Shown: positions 34,376 through 43,145 of the stretch, piece after piece
Layout of the letters: the number at the start of each line of letters is the position of its first letter
Position numbering within the stretch: position 1 is the stretch's first letter
From: Marinicella algicola
Lineage (GTDB): Bacteria > Pseudomonadota > Gammaproteobacteria > Xanthomonadales > Marinicellaceae
Length of the DNA stretch: 64,000 bases
Assembly (NCBI RefSeq): GCF_028401385.1
Contig: NZ_JAQOMR010000001.1
Coordinates: forward strand, 2,048,501-2,112,500
Direction of reading: 5' to 3'
Made by a program: the position numbers and the translations under genes
Notes under the pieces: generated by a model
What the model was told of the DNA's origin: nothing
Database searches by the model: none
Seen by the model: only the letters and a program-made list of their open reading frames with translations

Positions 34376-35800
34376 GTGGAAAAAGCAGAAATCGGACTGA
34401 TTGGTCTGGGTGTCATGGGCTCCAACCTCGCCCTGAACATTGCCGAAAAAGGCAACAGGATCGCCGTCTACAACCGGACGGTCGACAAGACGCGCGCGTT
34501 TTACGCAGGCGCCGGTGAACTTCAGAAGAATATCGTTGCCACCGAAACACTTTCGGAATTTGTGGCAGCCATCCGCCCGCCGCGTCCGCTCATCATCATG
34601 ATCAAGGCCGGCGATCCTGTCGACCAGGAAATCGAGAAGCTGCGCCCCTATCTCGGCAAGGGTGACATCATCATCGACGCCGGCAACGCCAATTTCCACG
34701 ATACCCGTCGCCGCTTTCAGGAACTGGAAGGTACTGGCCTGACCTTTATCGGCATGGGTGTTTCTGGTGGCGAGGAAGGTGCGCGCCACGGCCCCTCGAT
34801 CATGGTCGGCGGCACTGAAGACAGCTACGCCCGCGTTGAAAAGGTACTGACCTCGATCTCGGCCAAATACGCCGATGAACCGTGCTGCGCCTGGCTTGGC
34901 GTTGATGGCGCCGGCCATTTCGTCAAGACCATCCACAATGGCATCGAATATGCCGACATGCAGATGATTGCCGAAATCTACGGCATCCTGCGCGATGGCG
35001 TCGGCATGAACGCATCCGAAATCGCCCATGTTTTCAGCGAGTGGAACGACGGCCGCCTGAATTCCTTCCTAATCGAGATCACAGCAAAGGTGCTGACGGC
35101 AACCGATCCGGAAACCGGAAAACCGATGCCAGACGTCATCGTCGACGCCGCCGGACAGAAGGGCACCGGCCGCTGGTCGGCAATCGAGGCGCAGCAGCTC
35201 GCCGTGCCCGCGACGGTTATCGAGGCCGCCGTGGCCGCACGTTGCATTTCCGCCATGCTCGGGGAACGTAAGGCTGCCGAGCCGATGTTCAACAAGGAAG
35301 AGCTCGAGTTCAGCATTCCGCCGGGTCCCTGGCTCAACCGCGATCTGGAACTCGCGCTGTTCGCAGCCAAAATCGCCGCCTATGCGCAGGGTTTTGACGT
35401 GATGGCGGCAGCCTCGGATGAATATGGCTGGAAACTGCCGATGCCCGAAATCGCTCGCATCTGGCGTGCCGGCTGCATCATTCGCTCGCAGTTCCTGGAC
35501 GAGATCACCAAGGCCTTCTCCGACACGCCGGATGTGGCCAATCTGATCGTCACCCCGGCCTTTGCCGCCATGGTCAATGAGTGCCTGCCGCCGCTGCGCC
35601 GCATCGTGGCAGCCGCCACCTCCGCCGGCCTTCCGGTACCGGGCCTTGCTTCGGCGCTGACCTATTTCGACGCCTATCGCCAGTCGCGCGGCACCGCCAA
35701 CCTGATCCAGGCTCAGCGCGACTTCTTCGGCGCCCACGGCTTCGACCGTCTCGACGGCCTTGATATCCATCACGGCCCCTGGGGCAGTGGCGCGGTCTGA
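34376..35800 (+). CDS. gnd: 6-phosphogluconate dehydrogenase, decarboxylating
   Basis: An oxidative pentose phosphate pathway enzyme converting 6-phosphogluconate to ribulose 5-phosphate with NADP+. The Rossmann motif GLGVMGSNLALNIAEKG begins at residue 8. MGVSGGEEGARHGPSIM near 125, KTIHNGIEYADMQMIAE near 180 with the catalytic Lys, and GQKGTGRW near 258 are all intact. The start is GTG at 34376 with AGGTGA upstream; the frame is also open upstream. It has 474 residues, typical of the long homodimeric type. Confidence 0.95.
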   Translation: MEKAEIGLIGLGVMGSNLALNIAEKGNRIAVYNRTVDKTRAFYAGAGELQKNIVATETLSEFVAAIRPPRPLIIMIKAGDPVDQEIEKLRPYLGKGDIIIDAGNANFHDTRRRFQELEGTGLTFIGMGVSGGEEGARHGPSIMVGGTEDSYARVEKVLTSISAKYADEPCCAWLGVDGAGHFVKTIHNGIEYADMQMIAEIYGILRDGVGMNASEIAHVFSEWNDGRLNSFLIEITAKVLTATDPETGKPMPDVIVDAAGQKGTGRWSAIEAQQLAVPATVIEAAVAARCISAMLGERKAAEPMFNKEELEFSIPPGPWLNRDLELALFAAKIAAYAQGFDVMAAASDEYGWKLPMPEIARIWRAGCIIRSQFLDEITKAFSDTPDVANLIVTPAFAAMVNECLPPLRRIVAAATSAGLPVPGLASALTYFDAYRQSRGTANLIQAQRDFFGAHGFDRLDGLDIHHGPWGSGAV

Positions 35801-35828
35801 GCAAGGGCACGCAGAAAGACAGAAAACG

Positions 35829-35855
35829 AAAAGCCCCGACAGCGGGGCTTTTCTT
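35829..35855 (+). terminator. Rho-independent terminator after gnd
   Basis: Arms AAAAGCCCCG at 35829-35838 and CGGGGCTTTT at 35843-35852 with a four-base loop; the T-run continues to 35856. It lies 28 bases after the gnd stop and may serve the convergent cyclase gene on the other strand as well, since the A-run gives a U-tract there. Confidence 0.88.
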
Positions 35856-35895
35856 TGCGGCATGCAGAGCAGTGTACTGTCAGGCAAGACAGGCG

Positions 35896-36970
35896 CTACG
35901 GCGTGTGAATTTCCACGCGGTTACGTCCGTTGCGCTTGGCCTCATAGAGCGCGTTGTCGGCATCCTTGATCACCGCATAGACCGACGGCTCCATTTCCGG
36001 TGACTGAGCGACGCCTGCGCTCACAGTTACCGTGACGTCATTGGCAAACGCCTCCGCAGCGAGTTGGTCTCTGATATCCTCGGCAATGCGTGCTGCATTT
36101 TTGATGAGTGCATCGTTAAGGATGACGCAGAATTCCTCGCCGCCATAGCGCACAACCAGGTCGCTTCCGCGGATCTCGTCTGGAAATGATCTCGGCAAAA
36201 CGTGCCAGAACGACATCGCCAAAGCCGTGACCATGAGTGTCATTGACGGCTTTGAAGTGATCGAGGTCGAACATGATGACGCAGAAGAACCCATTGCTAT
36301 CACGCGTCGGCGTGCGCCTTTCAAGCAGCTGCAGCGCCCGCCGGTTGCTGAGCCCGGTAAGCGCGTCGCGTTCGGCCATCTCCTTGAAGGCCTCGTGCTC
36401 TTCCTCACGGCGCTCCTCCATCGCCAGAAAATATCCCAGTATTACTGTTCCGGTCAGGTTTCGGACAACAAGGGCGGGAATCGAGTTGATCGCCGTATTC
36501 ACCAGGAACTCGAACGAGAGCAGAACAATACTCGACAGGTTGAGAGAGATGGCAAGCCCCAGAAGAATCAGGCTGCGCAGATCGCGCTGATTGCCACGAA
36601 CACGCACGAAAATGAGGGCAATAATGGCGGCCAGCACAATACTGACCGTACCCGGCAAAACCCCTGCTCCGCCGACGAACAGCCTTGCGGAAACGGTAAT
36701 CAAACAAGTGATCGATACTGCCCAGAAGCCACCGAAAAGCGCAGCCAGGCCAACCATGACCGTCCGGATATCAAAGACGATACCAGGGCCGACGACGAAC
36801 GGATCGATCATCGTGATGACAGCACCGAGACCAAAGAGCACCCCGATTGCCGGCCCTGACCAGAGAGCCGGCCAGCGTGAACGGAGTATGGTGCGGTAGG
36901 CCAAGATAATCAGAGCCGCCAACCCCACCTTTTCCAGCATATCGGCGAGAAAGCTCATATACTCAATCAT
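35896..36970 (-). CDS. Membrane diguanylate cyclase with 5TMR-LYT-type sensor (one-base frame break)
   Basis: Makes cyclic di-GMP from GTP. The N-terminal about 190 residues hold six hydrophobic helices, with GLGAVITM and RTVMVGLAALFGGF resembling the 5TM-LYT sensor domain. The GGDEF domain begins with DALTGLSNRRAL near 210, then FDLDHFKAVNDTHGH and RYGGEEF, the catalytic A-site. The frame breaks at about 36174: the coding strand has CGAGATCC where CGAGTCC would give IISRRVRGSDLVVRYGGEEF. The corrected length is about 357 residues. ATG at 36970 is used; GTG at 36973 is possible. Confidence 0.85.
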
Positions 36971-37282
36971 CACTCACGGCCCTGCGTTTCTTGTTCGTTT
37001 TGTCAGTTCTCTTCTCCCACCAGAGCGTCAAGCTACGGTGCTTGCGCCGGAAGAGGCCACAAGCAGAACGGCAACGGATCGACAGCATTTTTTGAGGGTC
37101 ACGCATTATGCAATTCAAACCGTTGGTACGGTTAACAGGCGATACACCACAAGTAAAAAACGCTAAAAAGGCCGCAATCCCCGATTCAGTTGCCGTTGTT
37201 GGAACGTCAGCTTGAACTGTTCCCCGAATGAGCCAAAACTCGAGCGCACCCCAAGATGAGATAACAGGAAGGCGCTCCGGCC
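36971..37282. other. Intergenic region between the divergent cyclase and FAH genes
   Basis: About 312 bases without a supported gene. It holds an inverted repeat AACCGT-TGGT-ACGGTT at 37118-37133, with arms of six and a loop of four, which could be an operator for a dimeric repressor. A reading frame crossing this region on the minus strand has no family features and overlaps the FAH gene. Confidence 0.3.
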
Positions 37283-37972
37283 ATGTCAGCAACCGTATTT
37301 CCACCTCGGCCAGCAATCCTGCTTCCCGTTGCCGGCCTTCAGGAGCGACTTCCGGTGCGCCGTGTTTACTGTGTCGGACGTAATTATGCGGCACATGCGA
37401 TGGAAATGGGCCACGATCCCAATCGTGAAGCGCCGTTTTTCTTCCAGAAAAATCCCGAAAATCTGCTTTTACCGGGCTTGCCCTTTCCCTACCCTGCTCT
37501 TTCGGAAAATGTTCATCATGAGGTCGAATGCTACGTCGCCCTTAACCACGGCGGTACGGAAATCGACGTCAATGACGCGCTCGGCTGCGTCTACGGCTAT
37601 GGTGTCTCGGTAGATTTCACCCGGCGTGATATTCAGGACGAAGCCAAGGCGAAAAGTCGGCCTTGGGAAATGGCAAAGGCCTTCGAGCACTCAGCGCCTA
37701 TATCCGCAATTGCCCGCGCCGAGGATATCGGCCACCCGTCGAAAGGCAGCGTCTCGCTGTCGCGCAATGGCCAGAAAGTCCAGCACGGAGACCTCAGCCA
37801 GATGATCTGGAAAGTGCCGGAGATTATCGCAGAACTGTCGCGCTATGTGACCCTTGCGCCCGGCGACATCATCCTGACAGGAACGCCCTCCGGCGTTGGC
37901 CCGGTCAACCGGGGTGACCGGATCACCTGTGAAATCGAAACTATCGCAAAACTTGCATTCGACGTGATCTGA
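37283..37972 (+). CDS. Fumarylacetoacetate hydrolase family protein
   Basis: A 229-residue single-domain FAH protein similar to YcgM/FAHD1 and fumarylpyruvate hydrolases. The Mg2+ ligands are visible in HHEVECYVAL near residue 79 and GYGVSVDFTRRDIQ near 109, with DIILTGTPSGVGPV near 195. Members hydrolyse or decarboxylate beta-diketo acids such as oxaloacetate or fumarylpyruvate; the substrate is undecided. The next gene begins 31 bases later, suggesting a short operon with the gamma-CA-like and GGDEF genes. Confidence 0.9.
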   Translation: MSATVFPPRPAILLPVAGLQERLPVRRVYCVGRNYAAHAMEMGHDPNREAPFFFQKNPENLLLPGLPFPYPALSENVHHEVECYVALNHGGTEIDVNDALGCVYGYGVSVDFTRRDIQDEAKAKSRPWEMAKAFEHSAPISAIARAEDIGHPSKGSVSLSRNGQKVQHGDLSQMIWKVPEIIAELSRYVTLAPGDIILTGTPSGVGPVNRGDRITCEIETIAKLAFDVI

Positions 37973-38003
37973 TATAATCTTGCGTTTCTCTGGAGGACGT
38001 GAC

Positions 38004-38546
38004 GTGACGATTTATGCCCTTGGCGAGCGCCGACCGACATTGCCACCGGAAGGTGCATACTGGATCGCCCCCGACGCGGCGGTGATTGGCGAGATCATTG
38101 TCGCAGACAATGTCGGAATATGGTTCAACGCAGTCCTGCGCGGAGACAACGAAGCGATCACCATCGGCGCGGGCAGCAATATTCAGGACGGCGTGATGAT
38201 CCATACCGATATGGGGTCGCCGGCGACCATCGGTAAAGGTTGCACCATCGGCCATCACGCCATCATTCATGGCTGCACGATCGGCGACAACAGCCTTGTC
38301 GGCATGGGCGCAACCATTCTCAACGGGGCGGTCATCGGCAACAATTGCCTGGTGGGCGCCAATGCACTCGTCACCGAAGGCAAGATTTTTCCCGACAACA
38401 GCCTGATCGTCGGCGCACCTGCCAAGGTGGTGCGCACGCTTGATGAAGCGGCCATCGAGGCTCTTCGCCGTTCGGCGGAGAACTACCAGAACAACTGGAG
38501 GCGCTTCAACCGCAGCCTCAGAGTCCTCGACAATGGTTCTGCGTGA
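38004..38546 (+). CDS. Gamma-carbonic anhydrase family protein
   Basis: A 180-residue left-handed beta-helix hexapeptide-repeat protein. It has the family features NAVLRGDNEAITIGAGSNIQDG, then IHTDMGSPATIGKGCTIGHHAIIHGC. The three zinc-type histidines are present: H in IHTD, and the pair in GHHAIIH. Many such proteins (YrdA, PaaY type) have no demonstrated carbonic anhydrase activity. The start is GTG at 38004, seven bases after GGAGG, rather than the upstream in-frame TTG-type codons. The stop overlaps the start of the next gene. Confidence 0.88.
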   Translation: MTIYALGERRPTLPPEGAYWIAPDAAVIGEIIVADNVGIWFNAVLRGDNEAITIGAGSNIQDGVMIHTDMGSPATIGKGCTIGHHAIIHGCTIGDNSLVGMGATILNGAVIGNNCLVGANALVTEGKIFPDNSLIVGAPAKVVRTLDEAAIEALRRSAENYQNNWRRFNRSLRVLDNGSA

Positions 38547-39825
38547 TGAATGCACCACCGTTCATCACGCTGTCGAAACATGATCAGGCACTGGATGAAC
38601 TGATCGGCCGCAATCTGGCCCGAACCGGCTGGGTGATCACCTTTCCGGCAGAGCTTGAACACCGTTTCAACGCGCATATTCACGCCACTCGTCACAGGCA
38701 GATCGTCCGCGCGGCCGCGGTCGGTATCGCCTTCCTGTGTGCTTTTGTCATCGTCGACCTGATCTACCGCCCGGCGCTGATTATTCATCTTTCGATCATC
38801 CGCAGCGCTGTGACTTTATCCATCATGGCAGCGCTATCACTTGTCATCATTTTCCGGGACGACACCCGTCTGCCGGGGCTGATGTCAATCTTCGGCATTG
38901 CGATCGCGTCGCTCGGCGCCGGGCTGATGCTGATCTCCGTCGGCAACCCGATCGTTCGCTACGAGCCCTACACCTTTATCCTCGTCGCCGTCACTGCCAA
39001 TATCGCGTTGCCGCTACGACCACCGCAGGCTCTTCTGGCTTCGGCGGTCAATTTCGCCATTGCAGCCTATTTCATCCTGCCTCTGCAGACACTTGTCCCG
39101 GACGAAAAGGCGTCGCCGCTGATCTTCCTTTTCGCAACGACCATGATGACCCTGCTCGCCAATGTGCGCATCGAGACAATAGAGCGGAAGATCTTTCTGC
39201 TTTACCTGCGCGAGAAGCTCAGGGGTGAAGCGCTGTTGAGCGAGTACCGCTCGCTCGACCATATTTCCAACACCGACCCGCTAACTGATCTCGCCAACCG
39301 GCGCCTGTTTGACGATTACCTCAAGCAGAGTTGGCAGACCGCTCGCTTCGACGGCGAACCTCTGGCGCTGCTGATGATCGATATCGACCATTTCAAGGGT
39401 TATAATGACACCTACGGACACCCTGCCGGCGATGAGTGTCTCAAACATGTCGCTAAAGCCCTCAAGACCTGCACGCGCGCGAAAGCGACCTGTCCGCGCG
39501 CTTCGGCGGTGAGGAATTCGTGCTGGTTCTGCCGAACTGCAATGAGGCGGTCGGACTTCAGATGGCCGGCCGTATTCACGAAGCCATTGCCCGGCTGGAA
39601 ATCACCCATGCAACAAGCCCGCTGCATCGGCTCACCGTCAGTATAGGGGTCGCGGTCGAGCAACCGTCATCAACGATACACGAACCGCGTAGCCTTCTGA
39701 TCAGCGCCGACCGTGCGCTCTATGAGGCCAAGCAGACCGGGCGCAACCGGACATGCCTCCACCAACCCGCCGAGGAGCGCATTCCGCCGGGCAAACGCCA
39801 GGCCGCCGAACCCAGAGCCTCCTGA
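38546..39825 (+). CDS. Membrane diguanylate cyclase (one-base frame break)
   Basis: About 426 residues. An N-terminal region with about six helices (residues 50-210) is followed by a GGDEF domain: DPLTDLANRRLFDDYLKQ near 245, IDIDHFKGYNDTYGHPAGDE near 280, and FGGEEFVLVLPNCNEA. The A-site lies beyond a frame break at 39473-39482, where a base is missing in the alternating CGCGCG tract. The ATG at 38546 overlaps the stop of the carbonic-anhydrase-like gene (TGATG), indicating translational coupling. The sensed signal is unknown. Confidence 0.85.
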
Positions 39826-39859
39826 GGGAACGCTCGCCCCCTTCGCTACGCTCCCAAGA

Positions 39860-40264
39860 TCAATTCTGGCAAGTCTGGCACAGGCCACGCATTTCGACGG
39901 TCATCCGTTCCGGCTTGAATCTCTGAGCCTGGGCAAGTGAAACAAGCGCATCCTCAATGTCGTGAGCGTGAAACTCGATCACCGCACCGCACCCCTCGCA
40001 GATCGCAAAGGCCGTCATGCCGTGATGCGTACAATCCTGATCAGGATGGGCACAGGCGACATAGGCGTTCATGCTCTCCAGCCGGTGTACCATGCCGGCA
40101 TCGGTCAGCTTGTCGAGCGCACGGTAGACCTGAAGCGGGGCCTTGAAGCCGTGATCGCGCAGCCGATCAAGGATCGTGTAGGCGCTGAGCGGGCCGTCGC
40201 TATCGGCCAGGCAATCGAACACCAGTGACTGGTTTCGGGTCAGTTTTCTAGCAACAACATTCAT
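39860..40264 (-). CDS. zur: Zinc uptake regulator, Fur family
   Basis: A 134-residue Fur-family repressor. Features are the winged helix (GPLSAYTILDRLRDHGFKAPLQVYRALDKL, about residues 25-55), then HRLESMNAYVAC, and the zinc-site residues in CEGCGAVIEFHAHDIED and the C-terminal CQTC pair. The start is ATG at 40264, with GGAGGATC nine bases upstream. As last gene of znuC-znuB-zur it should sense zinc and repress the two divergent znu units, so its own gene is auto-regulated. Zur rather than Fur is assigned from context. Confidence 0.9.
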   Translation of the reverse strand: MNVVARKLTRNQSLVFDCLADSDGPLSAYTILDRLRDHGFKAPLQVYRALDKLTDAGMVHRLESMNAYVACAHPDQDCTHHGMTAFAICEGCGAVIEFHAHDIEDALVSLAQAQRFKPERMTVEMRGLCQTCQN

Positions 40265-40277
40265 GGCAGATCCTCCT

Positions 40278-41071
40278 TCATGCACGACGGGCAGCGAGCG
40301 GCACCAGGCCTGCAACAAACAACAGCATGGCAGCGACCACAATCGAGGGACCCGAAGGCGTATCGTAATAGAGCGATGCGTAAAGGCCCAGCACCACCGA
40401 AACCGCGCCGATCAGGGACGCAATCACGGCCATGGCCTCAGGCGTTTTGGCAAAGCGACGGGCGGTTGCGGCCGGCACAATCAACAGTGACGTAATCAGC
40501 ATGATTCCGACGATCTTCATCGCGATCGCGATCACCAGCGCCATCAGCAGCATGAAGATGAAACGCGAGGTCTCAGGCCGCATCCCCTCCGCCTGCGCAA
40601 TCTCCTGCGAGACGGTTGCAGCAAGCAACGGCCGCCACAAAGCCGCAATCACTCCGACGACCAAGAGACCGCCGAGCCAGACAACCGCGATATCGGCGCG
40701 TGTCACCGAAAGAATGTCGCCGAAAAGGAAGCTGATAAGATCAACCCTGACCCAGGTGAGGAAGGAAACGATCACCAGCCCCACGGCAAGCGTCGAATGG
40801 GCGAGAATGCCGAGCAGGCTGTCGGTGGACAGCGCGCGATGACGCTCCAGCAGGATGAGCATGACCGAGACAGCCGTTGCCACCACGAACACGCTGAGGG
40901 TCAGGTTGACGGTAAACAACAGTGACAAAGCCACGCCCAGAAGCGCGGAATGCGCCATGGTGTCACCGAAATAGGCCATCTTGCGCCAGATGATGAAGCA
41001 GCCGAGGGGCCTGCCGTCAGCGCAACGCCAACGCCGGCAATCAGCGCGCGGGTAAAGAAATCGTCAAGCAT
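40278..41071 (-). CDS. znuB: Zinc ABC transporter permease (one-base frame break)
   Basis: The membrane subunit of the high-affinity zinc importer, ABC-3 family, about 264 residues and eight or so helices. The corrected N-terminus [46 protein letters not shown] matches ZnuB. G4 on plus at 41006-41009 should be G5. FGDILSVTRADI and MKIVGIMLITSLLIVPAATAR are family segments. The start overlaps the znuC end by eight bases, and zur follows 13 bases after the stop. Confidence 0.9.
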
Positions 41072-41895
41072 GCGGCGTCTCCCCGTCATCACGCGCATGG
41101 TCGTGATGACCGTCATGCGGGTGGCAGTCTTCGGTGATCGTTCCGTCGGCATGGCGCACCCGGCCGTCCGGCATATGGGTGTGATCGTGATGATGACGGT
41201 AGAGGGCAAGCGCGCCGGATGCCCGGGCACCGAACAGCGCCTGATAGGCCTCACTGCCGCTGACGGCTTCCGGCGTTCCTGTGCAGCACACGTGGCCATT
41301 CAGGCAGACCACGGTATCGGTCTGGGCCATCACAACATGCAGATCGTGCGAAATCATCAGCACGCCGCAGCCCTGGCGGTCACGGATCCTGGAGATCAGC
41401 TCGTAAAGCGCGATCTCGCCGGAATAATCGACCCCTTGCACCGGCTCGTCGAGCACCAGAAGGTCCGGTTTGCGGGCAAGGGCGCGGGCCAGAAGCGCAC
41501 GCTGAAACTCGCCGCCGGAAAGGGTCTGCACATTGGCCTCTTCCATATGGGCAATCCCCACCTGCTCGAGCGCATCGGAAATGGCAGGCCGCGACAACGG
41601 GCCGGTTATCGTCATCAGGCGGCGAACGGTCAGCGGCAGCGAATGGTCGATGTTGAGCTTTTGCGGCACATAGCCGATCTTCAGCCGGGGGCGCGGCTGA
41701 CACGCCCCTCATCCGGCTCGAACACGCCGATCGCCACCTTCGCGCTGGTCGATTTTCCGGCACCGTTCGGACCGATCAGGGTGACGATTTCGCCGCGGCG
41801 TACGTCAAAAGTCACACCACGCACCAGATAGCGTCCTCGCGCCTGATCCCGGCATTGTCCAGCGAAACCAGCAGCTCGGCATCATTCTTGGTCAT
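41064..41895 (-). CDS. znuC: Zinc ABC transporter ATP-binding protein with His-rich tail (two one-base frame breaks)
   Basis: The ATPase of the zinc importer, about 277 residues. Walker A is GPNGAGKST near residue 42, the signature LSGGEFQRALLARAL, Walker B LLVLDEP and the switch His in ISHDLHVV. The C-terminal 45 residues are His-rich (HHHDHTHMP and HPHDGHHDHARDD), a probable zinc-binding tail. A base is missing near 41833-41840 (NAGIRR-GRYLVRGVTFDV) and C5 for C6 at 41687-41691 (RAPRLKIGYVPQKL). The start is ATG at 41895, just inside the divergent znuA promoter region. Confidence 0.9.
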
Positions 41896-41930
41896 GTTCA
41901 ATTTCTGAAAACTCCGTCTTGCGGTGCTCT

Positions 41931-41980
41931 ATGACATACGTTATAGCATTACGCAATTAATGTAATAACATTACGTTTAA
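41931..41980. promoter_or_regulatory. Two candidate Zur operators between znuC and znuA
   Basis: The AT-rich divergent region holds two palindrome-like sites. CGTTATAGCATTACG at 41939-41953 is imperfect. GTAAT-AAC-ATTAC at 41962-41974 has perfect 5-bp arms. Both resemble the GTTATAxTATAAC-type Zur boxes of Alphaproteobacteria. Their placement about 20-60 bases upstream of znuA and of the znuC start suits repression of both units by zinc-loaded Zur. Assignment is by pattern and context only. Confidence 0.7.
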
Positions 41981-41996
41981 TGCAAGTGAGGTTAGA

Positions 41997-43055
41997 ATGA
42001 AATCGTTCCGAATGCTTCTCCTGGCCACGGCCGCTCTTTCGGTCGCAAGCGCGGCAATGGCTGATGACAGTCTTAAGGTGGTCACCTCGATCAAGCCACT
42101 TTATTCGCTGACGACCGCGATCACGGCCGGGACGGAGACCGAGACCACGCTGCTGGTCAAGGGCGCAGCCTCACCGCACACCTACAGCATGGCGCCATCC
42201 GAGGCCCGCGCGCTGCAGAACGCAGACGTTGTATTCTGGATCGGTCCGGCGCTTGAGCATTTTCTTGATAAGCCGCTTGATGCCCTCGGCGGAAACGCCG
42301 AATTGGTGGAGCTGGAAGACGCCAACGGCGTGGAGACGCTGGCACCGCGTGCGGGAGGCGCTTTCGAGGCGCATGACCATGACGATCATGAGCATCATGC
42401 CGATGGTGAACACGAAGACCACGACGCGCATGCGGATGAAAACCATGATCACGAGGAACACGAAGCCCAGGATGACCATGAGCATGAGCATGAGCATGAG
42501 CATGAGCATGAAGAGAGCGGACATCACCATGACGGCGCGGTCGACCCGCATATGTGGCTTGATCCGCTGAATGCGAAAGCCTTTGCCGCCACGATTGCAG
42601 GGACGTTGGCAGAAAATGACCCCGCCAATGCCGAAATCTATGCCGCCAATGCTGAAAAGCTCGAGATCAGAATCGATGAACTGACGGCCGGCATTCAGGC
42701 CCAGATCGATAGCGTTTCCGAAAGGCCCTATGTCGTGTTCCACGACGCATATCACTATTTTGGCAACCGCTTTGGCGTTGAGGCCGCCGGTTCGATCACG
42801 GTCAACCCGGAAGCCCCGCCGAGCGCACAACGTATCCGTGAAATCCATGACAAGCTGAACGAGCTCGGCGCGGCCTGCGTCTTTTCAGAACCGCAGTTCC
42901 CGCCGAAGATCATCGATGCGGTGATTGAGGGCACCGATGCGCGCACCGGCATTCTCGATCCGCTTGGCGCCGGCCTCGAGGACGGTCCGGACCTCTATTT
43001 CGTACTCCTGGAAAACCTCGCCGGTAATCTGACCGATTGCTTCGTGGCCGATTAG
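41997..43055 (+). CDS. znuA: Zinc ABC transporter periplasmic binding protein
   Basis: A 352-residue cluster A-I solute-binding protein. Residues 1-22 form a signal peptide (cleavage after ASAAMA). Zinc ligands are in KGAASPHTYSMAPS (His near 60), VDPHMWLDPLNAKAF near 184, FHDAYHYFG near 250 and DPLGAGL near 320. A His/Asp/Glu-rich loop of about 60 residues (about 124-185) sits at the usual ZnuA position and includes five EH pairs encoded by five tandem GAGCAT hexamers at 42480-42509. The gene is divergent from znuCB-zur. Confidence 0.95.
   Translation: MKSFRMLLLATAALSVASAAMADDSLKVVTSIKPLYSLTTAITAGTETETTLLVKGAASPHTYSMAPSEARALQNADVVFWIGPALEHFLDKPLDALGGNAELVELEDANGVETLAPRAGGAFEAHDHDDHEHHADGEHEDHDAHADENHDHEEHEAQDDHEHEHEHEHEHEESGHHHDGAVDPHMWLDPLNAKAFAATIAGTLAENDPANAEIYAANAEKLEIRIDELTAGIQAQIDSVSERPYVVFHDAYHYFGNRFGVEAAGSITVNPEAPPSAQRIREIHDKLNELGAACVFSEPQFPPKIIDAVIEGTDARTGILDPLGAGLEDGPDLYFVLLENLAGNLTDCFVAD
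42480..42509 (+). repeat. Tandem GAGCAT hexamer repeat in znuA
   Basis: Five perfect copies of GAGCAT code for alternating Glu-His in the His-rich loop of ZnuA. Being in frame and a multiple of three, the tract could change length without breaking the gene, so copy number may vary between strains. Confidence 0.9.
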
Positions 43056-43104
43056 TCGGCTGCAAAGACGCAATCCCGGAAACGCGCATGAACGGGACGG
43101 CGTT

Positions 43105-43143
43105 GCCTGCGGGTGCCATAGCTGCCACCCGCAGGCTCTTTGT
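43105..43143. terminator. Bidirectional terminator between znuA and the aldo/keto reductase
   Basis: Perfect 11-bp arms GCCTGCGGGTG (43105-43115) and CACCCGCAGGC (43126-43136) with a ten-base loop are followed on the plus strand by TCTTTGTTGTTATT. It lies 49 bases after the znuA stop and three bases beyond the end of the convergent reductase gene, so it may serve both. Confidence 0.8.
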
Positions 43144-43145
43144 TG

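Noticed and set aside
36963..37394. Minus-strand frame of 143 codons overlapping the FAH gene start
   Set aside because: No ribosome binding site or recognisable motif, and it overlaps the conserved N-terminus of the FAH-family protein.
42480..42509. GAGCAT repeat as a CRISPR or regulatory array
   Set aside because: The hexamers have no spacers and are in frame within the His-rich loop of ZnuA.
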